NCBI GenBank assembly: GCA_017480495.1
Contig: JAFVAQ010000037.1
Span: 1 to 64,000, forward strand
Source of the DNA: Eubacterium sp.
Lineage (GTDB): Bacteria; Bacillota; Clostridia; Lachnospirales; Lachnospiraceae
Length of the DNA: 64,000 bases
Reading direction: 5' to 3'
Made by a program: the position numbers and the translations under genes. Under the pieces are notes generated by a model. That model searched no databases. It saw nothing but the letters and a program-made list of their open reading frames with translations, and had not been told where the DNA came from. Within the stretch, counting starts at the first letter, position 1. The number at the start of each line of letters is the position of its first letter. This document shows positions 14,323 through 24,011 of this stretch, piece by piece.

Positions 14323-14940
14323 ATGGAAGCAAGTGGAGTTATGAGTATTGTTGCTGTAGTATCAGCATTAGTTGGAGTTGTAGCGCTTATAGTTGGAGTT
14401 CTATTGATAGTTACGGCAGTGCGTAAAAAAAAGGATGGCAAGATAAGTGTAGCAAAAGTGGTTATAGGTATTTTTAGTATGTTATTTGCTATTTGCCTGT
14501 TCTTTGTGGCTATGATCTTTGGTATTCTGAAGCTAACTGTTGGTGATGAAATGTCTTCCGAAGAGGTTACGACCTTCAATAGTAATATTGAAAAGGCTCT
14601 TGAATCAAATGACCCAGATGAGCTGTCAGACCTTTTTGCTAAAAAGAGTATCAAGGGGGATCCTCTAACAAAGCACGATGCGGAGCAAATGTTCGAAAGC
14701 CTTGGAAGTGATGTTACAGATGTGAAAATCAGAACAAATTCTTTCCATGTTACGAATGGAGACTCTTTCGCAGGCGTTGTTATAAAACCGGAGGAAAAAT
14801 CTGACGGATATTACCTAATTGAAGTTGAGTATACCTATAAATATTGGAACGAAGACTGTGTTGGAATCCAGTATATTAAGGTTAAAAGAGACGGTAAAAT
14901 GGTTTATGAAGCTGGTACCTTCCCTTACGAAGGAGACTAA
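14323..14940 (+). CDS. membrane protein with extracytoplasmic C-terminal domain (DUF5104-like)
   Basis: 205 aa. Two membrane helices, about residues 5-32 and 46-70, are separated by a short basic loop (RKKKDGK). A soluble domain of about 130 residues follows, opening with a helix NIEKALESNDPDELSDLFAKK and continuing in strands with VIKPEEKSDGYYLIEVEYTY. That layout resembles DUF5104, found on Firmicute surface proteins, but the match is by eye. Function unknown. It is followed after 45 bp by the WYL regulator gene. Confidence 0.6.
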   Translation: MEASGVMSIVAVVSALVGVVALIVGVLLIVTAVRKKKDGKISVAKVVIGIFSMLFAICLFFVAMIFGILKLTVGDEMSSEEVTTFNSNIEKALESNDPDELSDLFAKKSIKGDPLTKHDAEQMFESLGSDVTDVKIRTNSFHVTNGDSFAGVVIKPEEKSDGYYLIEVEYTYKYWNEDCVGIQYIKVKRDGKMVYEAGTFPYEGD

Positions 14941-14985
14941 ATCTAACAGTAAAATATAACAAAGTACAATATTGAGGTAGTTACT

Positions 14986-15966
14986 ATGAGGGGTAGAAAT
15001 CAAAAATTAAAACTATTATATCTAGCAAAAATAATGCAGGAGCAGACCGATGATACACACGGTCTCTCTATGTCTCAGATTATTGCCGAACTTGCCAAGT
15101 ACGACATAGAGGCTCAGCGAAAAAGTATATATGATGACCTGGCGGCGCTGGATGATTTCGGAATAGAAATCGTTAAGGAACAAGAAGGCTTCAGAACTTT
15201 TTATCGTTGTGGAAGTAGAGACTTCGAGATAGCTGAGCTAAAAATCTTGGTGGATGCTATTCAGTCCTCGAAGTTCATAACGGAGAAGAAGACTAAGGAA
15301 CTTATTTCGAAGCTTGAGAAAAATGTATCTACCTACGATAGCAAGCTGCTGAATCGTGAAGTCAAGGTGGTTGGCCGTGTCAAAAGCATGAATGAGAGCA
15401 TCTACTATACAATCGATTCAATTCATACAGCAATGGGGGATAACAAAGCTATCAAGTTTAAGTATTTCAGCTGGAATGTAAAAGGCGAAGAGGAATTCCG
15501 CCGTGGAGGTGCCTACTATGAGGTTAGTCCTTGGGCGCTCCACTTCGATGATGAGAGATATTATCTGATAGCTTATGATCATGAGAGAAAAGAGATTCGT
15601 CACTACCGGGTAGATAAAATGCGAGATGTTTCAGTGGTTGACATAAAACGTCAAGGTAAGACTGTCTTCGATAAACAGGATAGGGCTAAGTACAACGAAC
15701 AATACTTCCGTATGTATGGCGGCGAAGTAGAAACTGTAACGCTCAAGTGTGAAAATGCTATGTCAAATGTAATCATAGATCAGTTTGGAAGAGATGTTAA
15801 ATTTATGAAAGCCGATGATGATCATTTTATTGTACGAGTAAGCGTTGCGGTAAGTAGCCAGTTCCTCTCTTGGATTATTGCACTTGAAGGCAAAGTGAAG
15901 ATAATCAGTCCTGATAATGTAAAAGACGCAATGAAGAGTCTCATTTCACTAAGCTTCACCGAGTAG
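14986..15966 (+). CDS. WYL domain-containing transcriptional regulator
   Basis: 326 aa. N-terminal winged helix (residues 1-65, including LSMSQIIAELAKYDIEAQRK) recognises DNA. A WYL domain in the middle (GAYYEVSPWALHFDDERYYL then IAYDHERKEIRHYRVDKM) is thought to bind nucleotides or nucleic acid. A WCX-like end follows (VTLKCENAMSNVIIDQFG). Such proteins regulate DNA repair and defence genes in many bacteria, but no defence genes are nearby. Target unknown. Confidence 0.85.
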   Translation: MRGRNQKLKLLYLAKIMQEQTDDTHGLSMSQIIAELAKYDIEAQRKSIYDDLAALDDFGIEIVKEQEGFRTFYRCGSRDFEIAELKILVDAIQSSKFITEKKTKELISKLEKNVSTYDSKLLNREVKVVGRVKSMNESIYYTIDSIHTAMGDNKAIKFKYFSWNVKGEEEFRRGGAYYEVSPWALHFDDERYYLIAYDHERKEIRHYRVDKMRDVSVVDIKRQGKTVFDKQDRAKYNEQYFRMYGGEVETVTLKCENAMSNVIIDQFGRDVKFMKADDDHFIVRVSVAVSSQFLSWIIALEGKVKIISPDNVKDAMKSLISLSFTE

Positions 15967-16081
15967 AAGAATGGATTCAAATTTTTTTGCTTTGTTGCTC
16001 TTTTGTTGCACATGAAGTTATATACTCCAACTTGTAGTAATAAAGAAGTAAAAAAATAATAAAGAAAAGAGACGAAGAAAA

Positions 16082-17125
16082 ATGAAAAAGAAAAGCGCAG
16101 TTGTTTTATCGATGGTTTTAGGTTTGTCACTTATTACAGGTTGTGGTGCTAAGGAAGAGACCACAACTCAGGCAGAGGTTACTACAGAGGCAGTTACCGA
16201 AGCAGAGGTAGAAGAAGAGGAAGTTACAGAAGCAACAGAGGTTGATGCTTCAAGCTCAGATGCCGAGTGGGCATATGGTGAGTATACTTACACAGGTGAC
16301 GATATGATCGAGAGTGCAATCACATTCTTTATCTGTGATGAGCTTGCAAAGGGTTATGAAGCCGCAAATGTAGGACTTCCAGTTGTTATCGAAGTAAGCC
16401 GCGATGAGTCTGATCCAGACGATATCAAGGTTTGGGGTGAGTTCGAATATTTCACATATAATCTTGTAGGCGACACACTTGAGACACAGGCAGGTGGTTC
16501 TTATCCAGGATGCATGCACATCAAAAAAACTGACGCTGGTATAGGATATACAGTTGATCACTTTGATCCAGTTGCTGACGGAAGTGATTTCGATGCATCT
16601 GCAAAGGAAATCTTCGGTGATAAGTACGATGCTTTCATGGAGGTTTACAGCAACGACGATCTTAAGAATGAGAAGAGAAAAGACTTTATAGAAGAGTATG
16701 TATTCTCACATAGTGTTCCTGCAACAAAGTATCAGGACTATGGATGGGATCCAGTAGAGCTAAATGTATCTGCAGGCGATCCTGCCGATGATGATGTAGT
16801 ATATATGGGTGGTCTATATGCATCTGACGAAGTATGTGATGTAAATATCGCACTGTTCAAGTCAGCTGGTCATCCGGTAGCAGTTATTACTGAAGGCGAG
16901 AACATCTACTATGGTGAGTTCGAAGAAGAAGAGTCGACCCTCAAGGATGGTTCCTATGTAACAATGATTACAGTTGAAGGAAAGACATACGGATATCGTT
17001 TTGATCAGGATGACAATGGCGAGTTCGGCTCAACAGGAGTTATCGTAGATCAGGATGGAAATGAGCATTTTGCTAAGTGGCTCGATGAAAGCGTAGCCAT
17101 GGAAATGAAGGCAGAGACAGAATAA
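16082..17125 (+). CDS. acidic lipoprotein of unknown function
   Basis: 347 aa. Basic N-terminus, hydrophobic core and lipobox LITGC with lipidated Cys21, so it is exported and anchored to the outer face of the membrane. A Thr/Glu-rich linker (residues 24-57) leads to a strongly acidic soluble region with no recognisable domain. Its translation is rich in Asp and Tyr. AAAGAAAAGAGACG upstream is a weak ribosome binding site. It is followed by a terminator shared with convergent galT. Confidence 0.7.
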   Translation: MKKKSAVVLSMVLGLSLITGCGAKEETTTQAEVTTEAVTEAEVEEEEVTEATEVDASSSDAEWAYGEYTYTGDDMIESAITFFICDELAKGYEAANVGLPVVIEVSRDESDPDDIKVWGEFEYFTYNLVGDTLETQAGGSYPGCMHIKKTDAGIGYTVDHFDPVADGSDFDASAKEIFGDKYDAFMEVYSNDDLKNEKRKDFIEEYVFSHSVPATKYQDYGWDPVELNVSAGDPADDDVVYMGGLYASDEVCDVNIALFKSAGHPVAVITEGENIYYGEFEEEESTLKDGSYVTMITVEGKTYGYRFDQDDNGEFGSTGVIVDQDGNEHFAKWLDESVAMEMKAETE

Positions 17126-17164
17126 TCCTATTTCTGTTTGGAGAGAGGTATATTATATATACAA

Positions 17165-17200
17165 AAATAAGTCAATGAACAATGGTTCATTGGCTTATTT
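17165..17200. terminator. bidirectional terminator
   Basis: AAATAAGTCAATGAAC (17165-17180), loop AATG, GTTCATTGGCTTATTT (17185-17200): 16-bp arms with one G-T pair. A/T flanks on both sides fit termination of both convergent transcripts (lipoprotein and galT). Confidence 0.8.
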
Positions 17201-17253
17201 ACGTTTAGAAATATGTTATGATTCGGTAACTAATAAAATATTTAAATCATAAA

Positions 17254-18879
17254 TTACTTGATAGACGCAATGAATTTTCTAAATGCCCCTCGGCCTTCAT
17301 CAGTTCTCTTGAAGACTCCAGCATCCTCAAGAACCCCAGAGAATACGAAACCTATCTCATCCTGAATAAATTTATGTAAACCTTCCGTTGAAGCACCGCC
17401 CTCCATCTCATTAGAAAGAGCCTTAATATGATCGCCTGCATCATCCGTCCATTTATCAACTCTATACCCATATTTAGGAAGAAAGCTTGCTGCCCACTCC
17501 GCATGGCTTTGCAGAGCCTCGTCCTCATATAAATCTTTTCCTTCTTTGATAGCTTCTTCAAGAAGTGCCATTTCCTTTTTAAGTCTGGCAGGTAGAACAG
17601 CAAGTCCCATAACCTCGATCAGTCCAATATTTTCCTTCTTGATGTGATGGTACTCAGCATGTGGATGATAAACGCCCAGTGGATGTTCGTCCGTCGTGAT
17701 ATTGTTTCTCAGAACAAGGTCCAGCTCGTACACGTCCTGCTCTGCATCCAGCTGATTATTAGCATCTCCGGCCTTCCTCATTCTCGCGATAGGAGTGATA
17801 GTATTATGAGGTACTCCATCAGTCTCAGCGAAGATAAATGCCCCCTCATCGGTATAACCTCTCCAACTGGTAAGTATCTTATCCGCCAGCTCTACGATTC
17901 TATCAATATCCTTACCCTGAAGACGAATCGTCGACATAGGCCATTTGATTATTCCACTGTAAATATCCTCAAAACCGGAAACTGTGAAGCTTTCCTCGAA
18001 AGGCGCTCTGACCATTGGGAATTCATATCCGCCGCCCTGGAAGTGGTCGTGGGACAGAATAGAACCACCAACAATCGGCAGGTCAGCATTTGAACCCGCT
18101 GTATAATGCGGAAACAACTCCACAAAGCTCAGCAGCTTCTTCATAGTCGAGCGATTGATCGCCATTGGAATATGTTTCTCATTGAATATGATGCAGTGCT
18201 CGTTGTAATAAACATAAGGGCTGTACTGCAGATAGTACTGGTCACCATCCAGTGTAATGGGGATTATTCTGTGATTCTGCCTGGCAGGATGAGAGAAATG
18301 TCCCGCATAGCCTTCATTCTCTCTGCATAGAAGACAGGCTGGATAACCTGACTTCTTTGCTTTACCGGCTGCAGCGATATCACGCGGATCCTTCTCAGGT
18401 TTGGATAGATTGATAGTTATATCGATATCTCCAAATTCAGTAGAGGTGGTCCATTTCTCGTCCTTTGCGATACGGTCTGTACGGATATAGTTTGTTGCTT
18501 TACTGAAGTTGTAATAGAAGTCAGTTGCTTTCTTAGCCCCATCTTTACCACTTTCATAAAGCTCCTTAAACTTATTTCTTACCACCGATGGCGGAGGTGT
18601 AAGAAGTCCCATTATTGCTGTATCATAGAGGTCCCTGTAAGTGATAGTATCCTTTTCAAGGAGCCCATTTTGGATGGCATATTCAGTCATATCCTCAAGA
18701 ATTGAATGTAGCTCCCGGGGATCTGAGTCATCCATTTCATCAGTTGGTAGTGAATATTCCTCCACCTTAAAAAACTCTATTAATTTATTTATTGTATAGA
18801 CCTTGTCATCTTCAGAGACAAGGCCGCTTGTGATTCCATAACTTACTAATTCATTTATGAGCTGGTTTATATTCGACAT
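17254..18879 (-). CDS. galT: UDP-glucose--hexose-1-phosphate uridylyltransferase (type 2 GalT)
   Basis: 541 aa enzyme of the Leloir pathway that exchanges galactose-1-phosphate for glucose-1-phosphate on UDP. It belongs to the long Firmicute GalT type: the catalytic histidine region reads GGSILSHDHFQGGGYEFP, and other blocks are GYPACLLCRENEGYAGHFSH and HCIIFNEKHIPM. I choose the start at 18879 with GAGAGGA upstream; a 13-codon longer frame has no site. It lies 70 bp after galK on the same strand, so galK-galT is one operon. Confidence 0.9.
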   Translation of the reverse strand: MSNINQLINELVSYGITSGLVSEDDKVYTINKLIEFFKVEEYSLPTDEMDDSDPRELHSILEDMTEYAIQNGLLEKDTITYRDLYDTAIMGLLTPPPSVVRNKFKELYESGKDGAKKATDFYYNFSKATNYIRTDRIAKDEKWTTSTEFGDIDITINLSKPEKDPRDIAAAGKAKKSGYPACLLCRENEGYAGHFSHPARQNHRIIPITLDGDQYYLQYSPYVYYNEHCIIFNEKHIPMAINRSTMKKLLSFVELFPHYTAGSNADLPIVGGSILSHDHFQGGGYEFPMVRAPFEESFTVSGFEDIYSGIIKWPMSTIRLQGKDIDRIVELADKILTSWRGYTDEGAFIFAETDGVPHNTITPIARMRKAGDANNQLDAEQDVYELDLVLRNNITTDEHPLGVYHPHAEYHHIKKENIGLIEVMGLAVLPARLKKEMALLEEAIKEGKDLYEDEALQSHAEWAASFLPKYGYRVDKWTDDAGDHIKALSNEMEGGASTEGLHKFIQDEIGFVFSGVLEDAGVFKRTDEGRGAFRKFIASIK

Positions 18880-18949
18880 ATGTTTATCCTCTCGTATTTT
18901 AAAATATAGTAATCCCATATCCTTCTAAGCTATTAATCAACTGCAAATA

Positions 18950-20236
18950 TCATACAACCTGAATTCCGCCATACTTCCTTATCTTCAGCACATTGCAGGC
19001 ACCGTCTCCGAATACTTTATCAAGAGCGGCCTTATATTCGGCAACCTTATCGTTCTTGACAAAGGCCTGTATAGTTCCGGCAAAACCACCTCCGTGAACT
19101 CGTGACACGCCTCCGTCGGCGCCAAGAACCTTCTCGCTTACACAAAGAGCAATCGATACATTCTGATGCTGTACATCGTGACTTGTATAAACATTCTGAA
19201 GGAACTTAAAGGACGAGTCCCCAGAAGCCTTAACATTTGCAAGGAAAGAAGAGAAGTCTTTAGACCTTAGCGCGGCCACTTCCTTTTCCACACGTTTATT
19301 TTCCTCGTAGAAATGCACTGCTCTCAGAACGCCCCTGTCCCCCAGCTTTTCCCGAAGCTCAGGGATATGTGCCACAACCTCATCCTCGGAAACCTCTATC
19401 AGTACATCCTTACCAAAGAATGCTGCAACAGATTTCATTTCAGCAGGTACAGCAGCGTAGTCAGGAGTAAGATCAGCGTGACTTCCCTTTGTATCTGTTA
19501 TGCATAGAGAATAACCGACCTCATCCAGGTCCACAACAATTGGCTCTATTATAGGGTTCTTAGGGTCTTTAAAATCTATATGACACAGGCTTCCAACGGA
19601 GCATGCCATCTGATCCATCAGGCCACAAGGCTTACCAAAGTAGGCACTCTCGGCATACTGACCGATGATCGCAATTTCTACAGCGTCCACCTTCATTTCG
19701 TTATAAAGTCCGGAAATGATATTTCCGATAATTGTCTCAAAGGCTGCCGAAGAAGAGAGCCCTGAGCCTCCCAGAACATCGCTGGTGATGTAAGCATTAA
19801 AGCCGCCAATCGTGTAGCCTCTATCCTTGAAGCTTGCAAGAACGCCCTTGATCAGAGCAAGAGTAGTTCCCTCCTCGTCGTCTCTCTTAGCTATATCACC
19901 AAGTGAAATAGTAATCATATCATAGCCTTCGGATTTGACATTTACTGTGTCGGAACTATTTTTAGAAACAATAGCTATCGCATCATCATTTATAGAAGCG
20001 GCGAGTACCTGTCCATGCTGATGATCAGTATGATTTCCGCCTACCTCGGTTCGACCGGGAGCACTGTAAATCTCTACATCTGCGGAGTCCTCGCCATAGA
20101 TTTCACTATACTTAGCGATAGCATCAATGTATCTGGATCTTTGATAGTTCATCTTCAAATTGTCAAGATATATATCAGAGAGTCGCTGATCCAGCCTACC
20201 ATCTCTGATATAATTAATAAGTTCATTAGTTTTCAT
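18950..20236 (-). CDS. galK: galactokinase
   Basis: 428 aa GHMP kinase that phosphorylates galactose with ATP. The galactokinase signature is present as APGRTEVGGNHTDHQHGQ, the ATP-binding loop is GGSGLSSSAAFE and the C-terminal motif is VHGGGFAGTIQAF. It is the first gene of the galK-galT operon, transcribed away from the unknown gene at 20412. A minus-strand TATAAT-like box is present in the 175-bp upstream gap (reverse complement of 20302-20307). No operator was identified. Confidence 0.9.
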   Translation of the reverse strand: MKTNELINYIRDGRLDQRLSDIYLDNLKMNYQRSRYIDAIAKYSEIYGEDSADVEIYSAPGRTEVGGNHTDHQHGQVLAASINDDAIAIVSKNSSDTVNVKSEGYDMITISLGDIAKRDDEEGTTLALIKGVLASFKDRGYTIGGFNAYITSDVLGGSGLSSSAAFETIIGNIISGLYNEMKVDAVEIAIIGQYAESAYFGKPCGLMDQMACSVGSLCHIDFKDPKNPIIEPIVVDLDEVGYSLCITDTKGSHADLTPDYAAVPAEMKSVAAFFGKDVLIEVSEDEVVAHIPELREKLGDRGVLRAVHFYEENKRVEKEVAALRSKDFSSFLANVKASGDSSFKFLQNVYTSHDVQHQNVSIALCVSEKVLGADGGVSRVHGGGFAGTIQAFVKNDKVAEYKAALDKVFGDGACNVLKIRKYGGIQVV

Positions 20237-20411
20237 TAAGTTTGTATCCCCTTCTCACCTAGTATTTCCCCTTATAAAAGTACCCCAAGGAGATATTTGT
20301 ATTATAACATTTTGTGCTCCATTTGTTACATAAAATATGATATTATGAAGGATGTTATCTGCGGTTTTTTCTTTTTAGTATGAATAGAGTTACAAAGTAG
20401 CAGGAGTCAAA

Positions 20412-20828
20412 ATGATTTTATATGCATTTAAAAGATTAATAAATAAGTTCACCTACAAGAAGGAAGTGAAGACCTTCGGTGATATCATAAGGTTTGGCTA
20501 CCTCACGGAGGATAAGCTTCCTGAGGAGCTGAGGAAGATAAATGAGGCACCAGATGGTACGGGCCCCGTACTTACAGTTCATAATCTCGATACAGATGAG
20601 AAGCAGGAAATGCAGTACAAGCTGAATCACGTATATGAGATAGAAAGTCCGAAGCTTTACTTTGCTATATGTGTAAATGCCAAAGGACATAGATATATTC
20701 TAGTCGACAGGGACGTAAAGACTGCGGAAATAGAAGCGATGTCCTTTGACTGGGACAACATATCCATTAAGGGGCTTGAAATAAATGACAAGAAGGTCAC
20801 GGTAGTAATCGAGCTTGTGACCCAATAA
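20412..20828 (+). CDS. protein of unknown function
   Basis: 138 aa soluble protein, mixed alpha/beta. N-terminal basic helix (AFKRLINKFTYKKEV), then strands such as PVLTVHNLDTDEKQEMQYKL and LYFAICVNAKGHRYILVDRD. No signal, membrane helix or recognised motif. GCAGGAG is upstream of the ATG. It lies 69 bp before the lipase-like gene, with an AT-rich gap; the two could be co-transcribed. Confidence 0.5.
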   Translation: MILYAFKRLINKFTYKKEVKTFGDIIRFGYLTEDKLPEELRKINEAPDGTGPVLTVHNLDTDEKQEMQYKLNHVYEIESPKLYFAICVNAKGHRYILVDRDVKTAEIEAMSFDWDNISIKGLEINDKKVTVVIELVTQ

Positions 20829-20897
20829 CTTAATTCAAAAAAAGTATAAATAAAGAAAAAAAATACTTAAAATATTAGCATAGATAGAAGGTTAAAA

Positions 20898-22109
20898 ATG
20901 ACAGACAGAAGAGTAGAAAAACCAATAACAAAAGCAAGACTGAATCTCCTGAATCTCGGAAGTATACTTCTGATCATCTTCATGCTTTCAGTTTTTGTCT
21001 TAGCAATTGGACTGATTGTCTTGCTTATTAAGGACGGAATAAAGGATGTCTTTAGGAATTATTGGTCCTGGTTGATAGCTATAATTATTATAGAAAATAT
21101 TATATTCTGGCTAGGCATTATACTAGTTTACATAACTTCAACGCAACTGGGATTAAAAATGCGAATTATTGGAATCGTTTGTGGAATGATGCCAATAGCC
21201 AACCTGATTGTCCTAGTGCTTATTATAACGATAGCAACTAATGAATATCAGTTCGAGAAGGCAAAGCTCAGGCTTGATCTAAGTAGAGTAAATGAGCAGA
21301 TCTGCAAGACTAAGTATCCGTTGCTTATGGTTCACGGTGTATTCTTTAGAGATTATAAATATTTTAATTATTGGGGAAGAGTACCAGAAGAGCTTATCAA
21401 AAATGGTGCTACCATTTATTACGGAAATCATCAGTCAGCGGCCTCAGTAGAGAATAGTTCAAAGGAGCTTGCTGCTAGAATCAGAGAGATAGTTGAAACT
21501 ACAGGCTGCGGCAAGCTGAATATAATAGCTCATTCCAAGGGCGGTCTGGATGTTAAGACAGCAGTAGCGATGCAGGGAGTTTCTGAATATGTTGCTTCGA
21601 TAACAACAATAAATACTCCTCATCTCGGATGTGAATTTGCAGAGTATTTACTTTCAAAAGCTCCAGAGGGACTTCAGGAAAAAGTGGCAGCAGCATATAA
21701 TGCGGCGCTTCGCAAGATGGGAGATAAGAATCCTGACTTTATAGCTGCAGTTACTGATCTAACAGCAGTTCGCTGTAAGCAGATATGGGGAGCTCTTTCA
21801 ACCTTTGATTACGCCGCACATGGTGTATATACACAGAGTGTAGGCTCTTGTATGAAGCATGCTACTAGTGGGGCATTTCCACTAAACATGAGTTATCTCT
21901 TCGTTGGTAGATTCGATGGACCAAACGATGGCCTTGTAGGAGAACCATCCTTCCGTTGGGGTATGAACTATACCTATATAGAAAATAAGAAGAATAGAGG
22001 TATATCCCACGGAGACATGATCGATCTAAATCGAGAAAATATACCCGGCTTTGATGTTCGTGAATTTTATGTAAACCTCGTAAGCGGTCTCAAGGCCAGA
22101 GGTTTATAA
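20898..22109 (+). CDS. membrane-anchored lipase/esterase-like alpha/beta hydrolase
   Basis: 403 aa. About three N-terminal membrane helices (residues 17-45, 55-78, 86-112) precede a lipase domain. The oxyanion start is YPLLMVHGVFFRDYKYFNYW and the nucleophile elbow is IAHSKGGLD with Ser213; TINTPHLGCEFAEYLL and FVGRFDGPNDGLVGE (carrying the likely acid) follow, with a histidine in ISHGDMID. This fits triacylglycerol lipase-like enzymes. The active site side of the membrane is not certain. A strong terminator follows. Confidence 0.8.
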   Translation: MTDRRVEKPITKARLNLLNLGSILLIIFMLSVFVLAIGLIVLLIKDGIKDVFRNYWSWLIAIIIIENIIFWLGIILVYITSTQLGLKMRIIGIVCGMMPIANLIVLVLIITIATNEYQFEKAKLRLDLSRVNEQICKTKYPLLMVHGVFFRDYKYFNYWGRVPEELIKNGATIYYGNHQSAASVENSSKELAARIREIVETTGCGKLNIIAHSKGGLDVKTAVAMQGVSEYVASITTINTPHLGCEFAEYLLSKAPEGLQEKVAAAYNAALRKMGDKNPDFIAAVTDLTAVRCKQIWGALSTFDYAAHGVYTQSVGSCMKHATSGAFPLNMSYLFVGRFDGPNDGLVGEPSFRWGMNYTYIENKKNRGISHGDMIDLNRENIPGFDVREFYVNLVSGLKARGL

Positions 22110-22116
22110 TTTACAA

Positions 22117-22167
22117 AAGAGCCCGCAGCTTAGGGAGTATTTAACTTCTTAAGATCTGCGGGCTTTT
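22117..22167 (+). terminator. rho-independent terminator
   Basis: AAGAGCCCGCAG pairs with CTGCGGGCTTTT across a 20-odd base loop. It lies between the lipase-like gene and the convergent DUF4153-type gene. Confidence 0.8.
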
Positions 22168-22181
22168 AGATTATGTCGTAC

Positions 22182-23849
22182 TTATTTATTTTCAGCTAAC
22201 ATTCTGGCTGTATATCTTGACACATTAAAATGTCTGAGCTGTGTATCATTATAATATTTTGCATTTCTTTTAAAGTACTGATCTCTGTACTTCTTTGGAC
22301 ATAGCTCCTTCATAGCTGGAGCTGCATCTGTAGACAGATTGTTAACCAGATAGTAGTAGTCAATTAAGTCTTCTTCTTTTCTTGATGTAAAATCATTATC
22401 TTTTTCGTCATCAACCACAGCGCTGACCTCGCTATTAGCAAGTGCAGACAGGTTGTATCTGGCGATAATATTATCTGTATGTGAGAAGCTTAGTGCCATA
22501 TAGAAGATGCTGACAATCACAACTCCATATCTAAATAGCGGGAAGCTTGACTTATAAATCGAAACAATTATACCCACCAGCAGGAAGCTCAGTACTGCGA
22601 GCGTCCAGAGAACCAGTATTCTGTCAAAGGACAGATTGTAACTATCTATATACATCAGCATTCTGAGGCCACTGGATGCAATCATTATATAAGTGCAGAG
22701 CGATATCAGCGTCATCAGCCCCTTCAGTATTACATGCTCTCTGTAATAATCCTTCACAAATATTACGATAATTACATTTATGATACAAACAGTAAGCAAC
22801 TGGAAGAAGCCTTCCCTTGCGTATTCAGCATAGGTGTAGCCGTCCGGCAGCTCCATGCCTCCCCAGAAAAGGAAGATGATCTGAATCAACGAGAAAGCCA
22901 TATAGATAACTCCGATTATGGATAGAACCGTGATTGCAACCACGGGCTCGAAGTTATTGTGGCTGGTAACCTCTTCCTTGATCCTTTTCTTGGAGAAGAA
23001 TCTCATTATGCAGAAGGAGGCGAAGTAGCTGAAGATAAATGTCATAACCACGCCAAATATTGTGACGCCGTCCACCTTGATAGAAAGGTAATCTGTAACC
23101 AGTGTTTTAAATACAACATCGGCATTTACCAGGAGAGCGAGGATGATTGCAACTACTGGAACTGCGATAACAAGTCCCAGAATAACTGATCCCAGAATAC
23201 CATTTCTACCAGAGGATCCCCCTGCATTAGTTTGGCCATGTTCCTTCATGGCACGTTTATCTTTTATATAATCATCGAGACATCCAAGAGAACCAAAGGA
23301 GGATTCAAGGATGGCGATGGTGGTTTTCGGAAGATTCCATTTTGAATCGTCGTAAACATTATGAAGCAAGAATACAAATGTAAGCAGTAGTATGCCGATA
23401 CAGTTAAAGAATATGAAAAATGAATTTCCGGTCAGCATATTGGAGATGGAGAGTCCCAGAATGACAGCTCCGTAGAAATAACTGGATTTCTTTATCTTTA
23501 CTCCATAGAAGTTCAGCATATAACAGATATATACCAGTGTACCAGCCGCAAATAGGGGCATAGTCACACCTGAAGGATTGTTATATAAACAAAATGTAAA
23601 GAACAGTGCATATGCCAATGTGAGTCGGAATAGCTTACTTCCTATACGGGCTCTTTCTTTAGTCTGCTCAGGAGTTTCTCTTGCTACCATGCCCCAGTAG
23701 CCCATCTGGGCATTTCCAGGTCCTGGCATATATCCCTGCTGGACAGCATTTCCGGGAGGAGTCGTAAACCCTGACATTGTCTGGGAATTCTGACCTGACA
23801 TATTCGGTCTGTAGACACTACCGTTAGTTACATTATTCGTTTCATTCAT
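22182..23849 (-). CDS. DUF4153/DUF4173-type polytopic membrane protein
   Basis: 555 aa. A Gly/Asn/Gln-rich cytoplasmic N-terminus (residues 1-60) leads to about 12 hydrophobic segments. The end HTDNIIARYNLSALANSE, then EDLIDYYYLVNNLSTDAAPA, is the typical DUF4153/DUF4173 pattern (ARYN, Y-L, LS-DA-PA). Function unknown; such proteins are often next to sensor genes. It starts at 23849 with GGAGG upstream on the minus strand and is divergent from surE. Confidence 0.75.
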   Translation of the reverse strand: MNETNNVTNGSVYRPNMSGQNSQTMSGFTTPPGNAVQQGYMPGPGNAQMGYWGMVARETPEQTKERARIGSKLFRLTLAYALFFTFCLYNNPSGVTMPLFAAGTLVYICYMLNFYGVKIKKSSYFYGAVILGLSISNMLTGNSFFIFFNCIGILLLTFVFLLHNVYDDSKWNLPKTTIAILESSFGSLGCLDDYIKDKRAMKEHGQTNAGGSSGRNGILGSVILGLVIAVPVVAIILALLVNADVVFKTLVTDYLSIKVDGVTIFGVVMTFIFSYFASFCIMRFFSKKRIKEEVTSHNNFEPVVAITVLSIIGVIYMAFSLIQIIFLFWGGMELPDGYTYAEYAREGFFQLLTVCIINVIIVIFVKDYYREHVILKGLMTLISLCTYIMIASSGLRMLMYIDSYNLSFDRILVLWTLAVLSFLLVGIIVSIYKSSFPLFRYGVVIVSIFYMALSFSHTDNIIARYNLSALANSEVSAVVDDEKDNDFTSRKEEDLIDYYYLVNNLSTDAAPAMKELCPKKYRDQYFKRNAKYYNDTQLRHFNVSRYTARMLAENK

Positions 23850-23956
23850 TTTAAGATACCTCCATATTTGGATACCTGTATATTACGATTTGATTATGGT
23901 TCAATTCGACATCAACTATGTTGCAAATTGCCATCTAAAAAACATCAAGAATATAT

Positions 23957-23964
23957 GGTATAAT
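23957..23964 (+). promoter_or_regulatory. extended -10 promoter for surE
   Basis: TGG-TATAAT, i.e. a TGn extended -10, 48 bp before the surE start, in the divergent gap with the DUF4153-type gene. Confidence 0.5.
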
Positions 23965-24011
23965 TCAACATAGTAATAAAGGAAATGCATATAAAGGAAA
24001 ATGGGAGAACT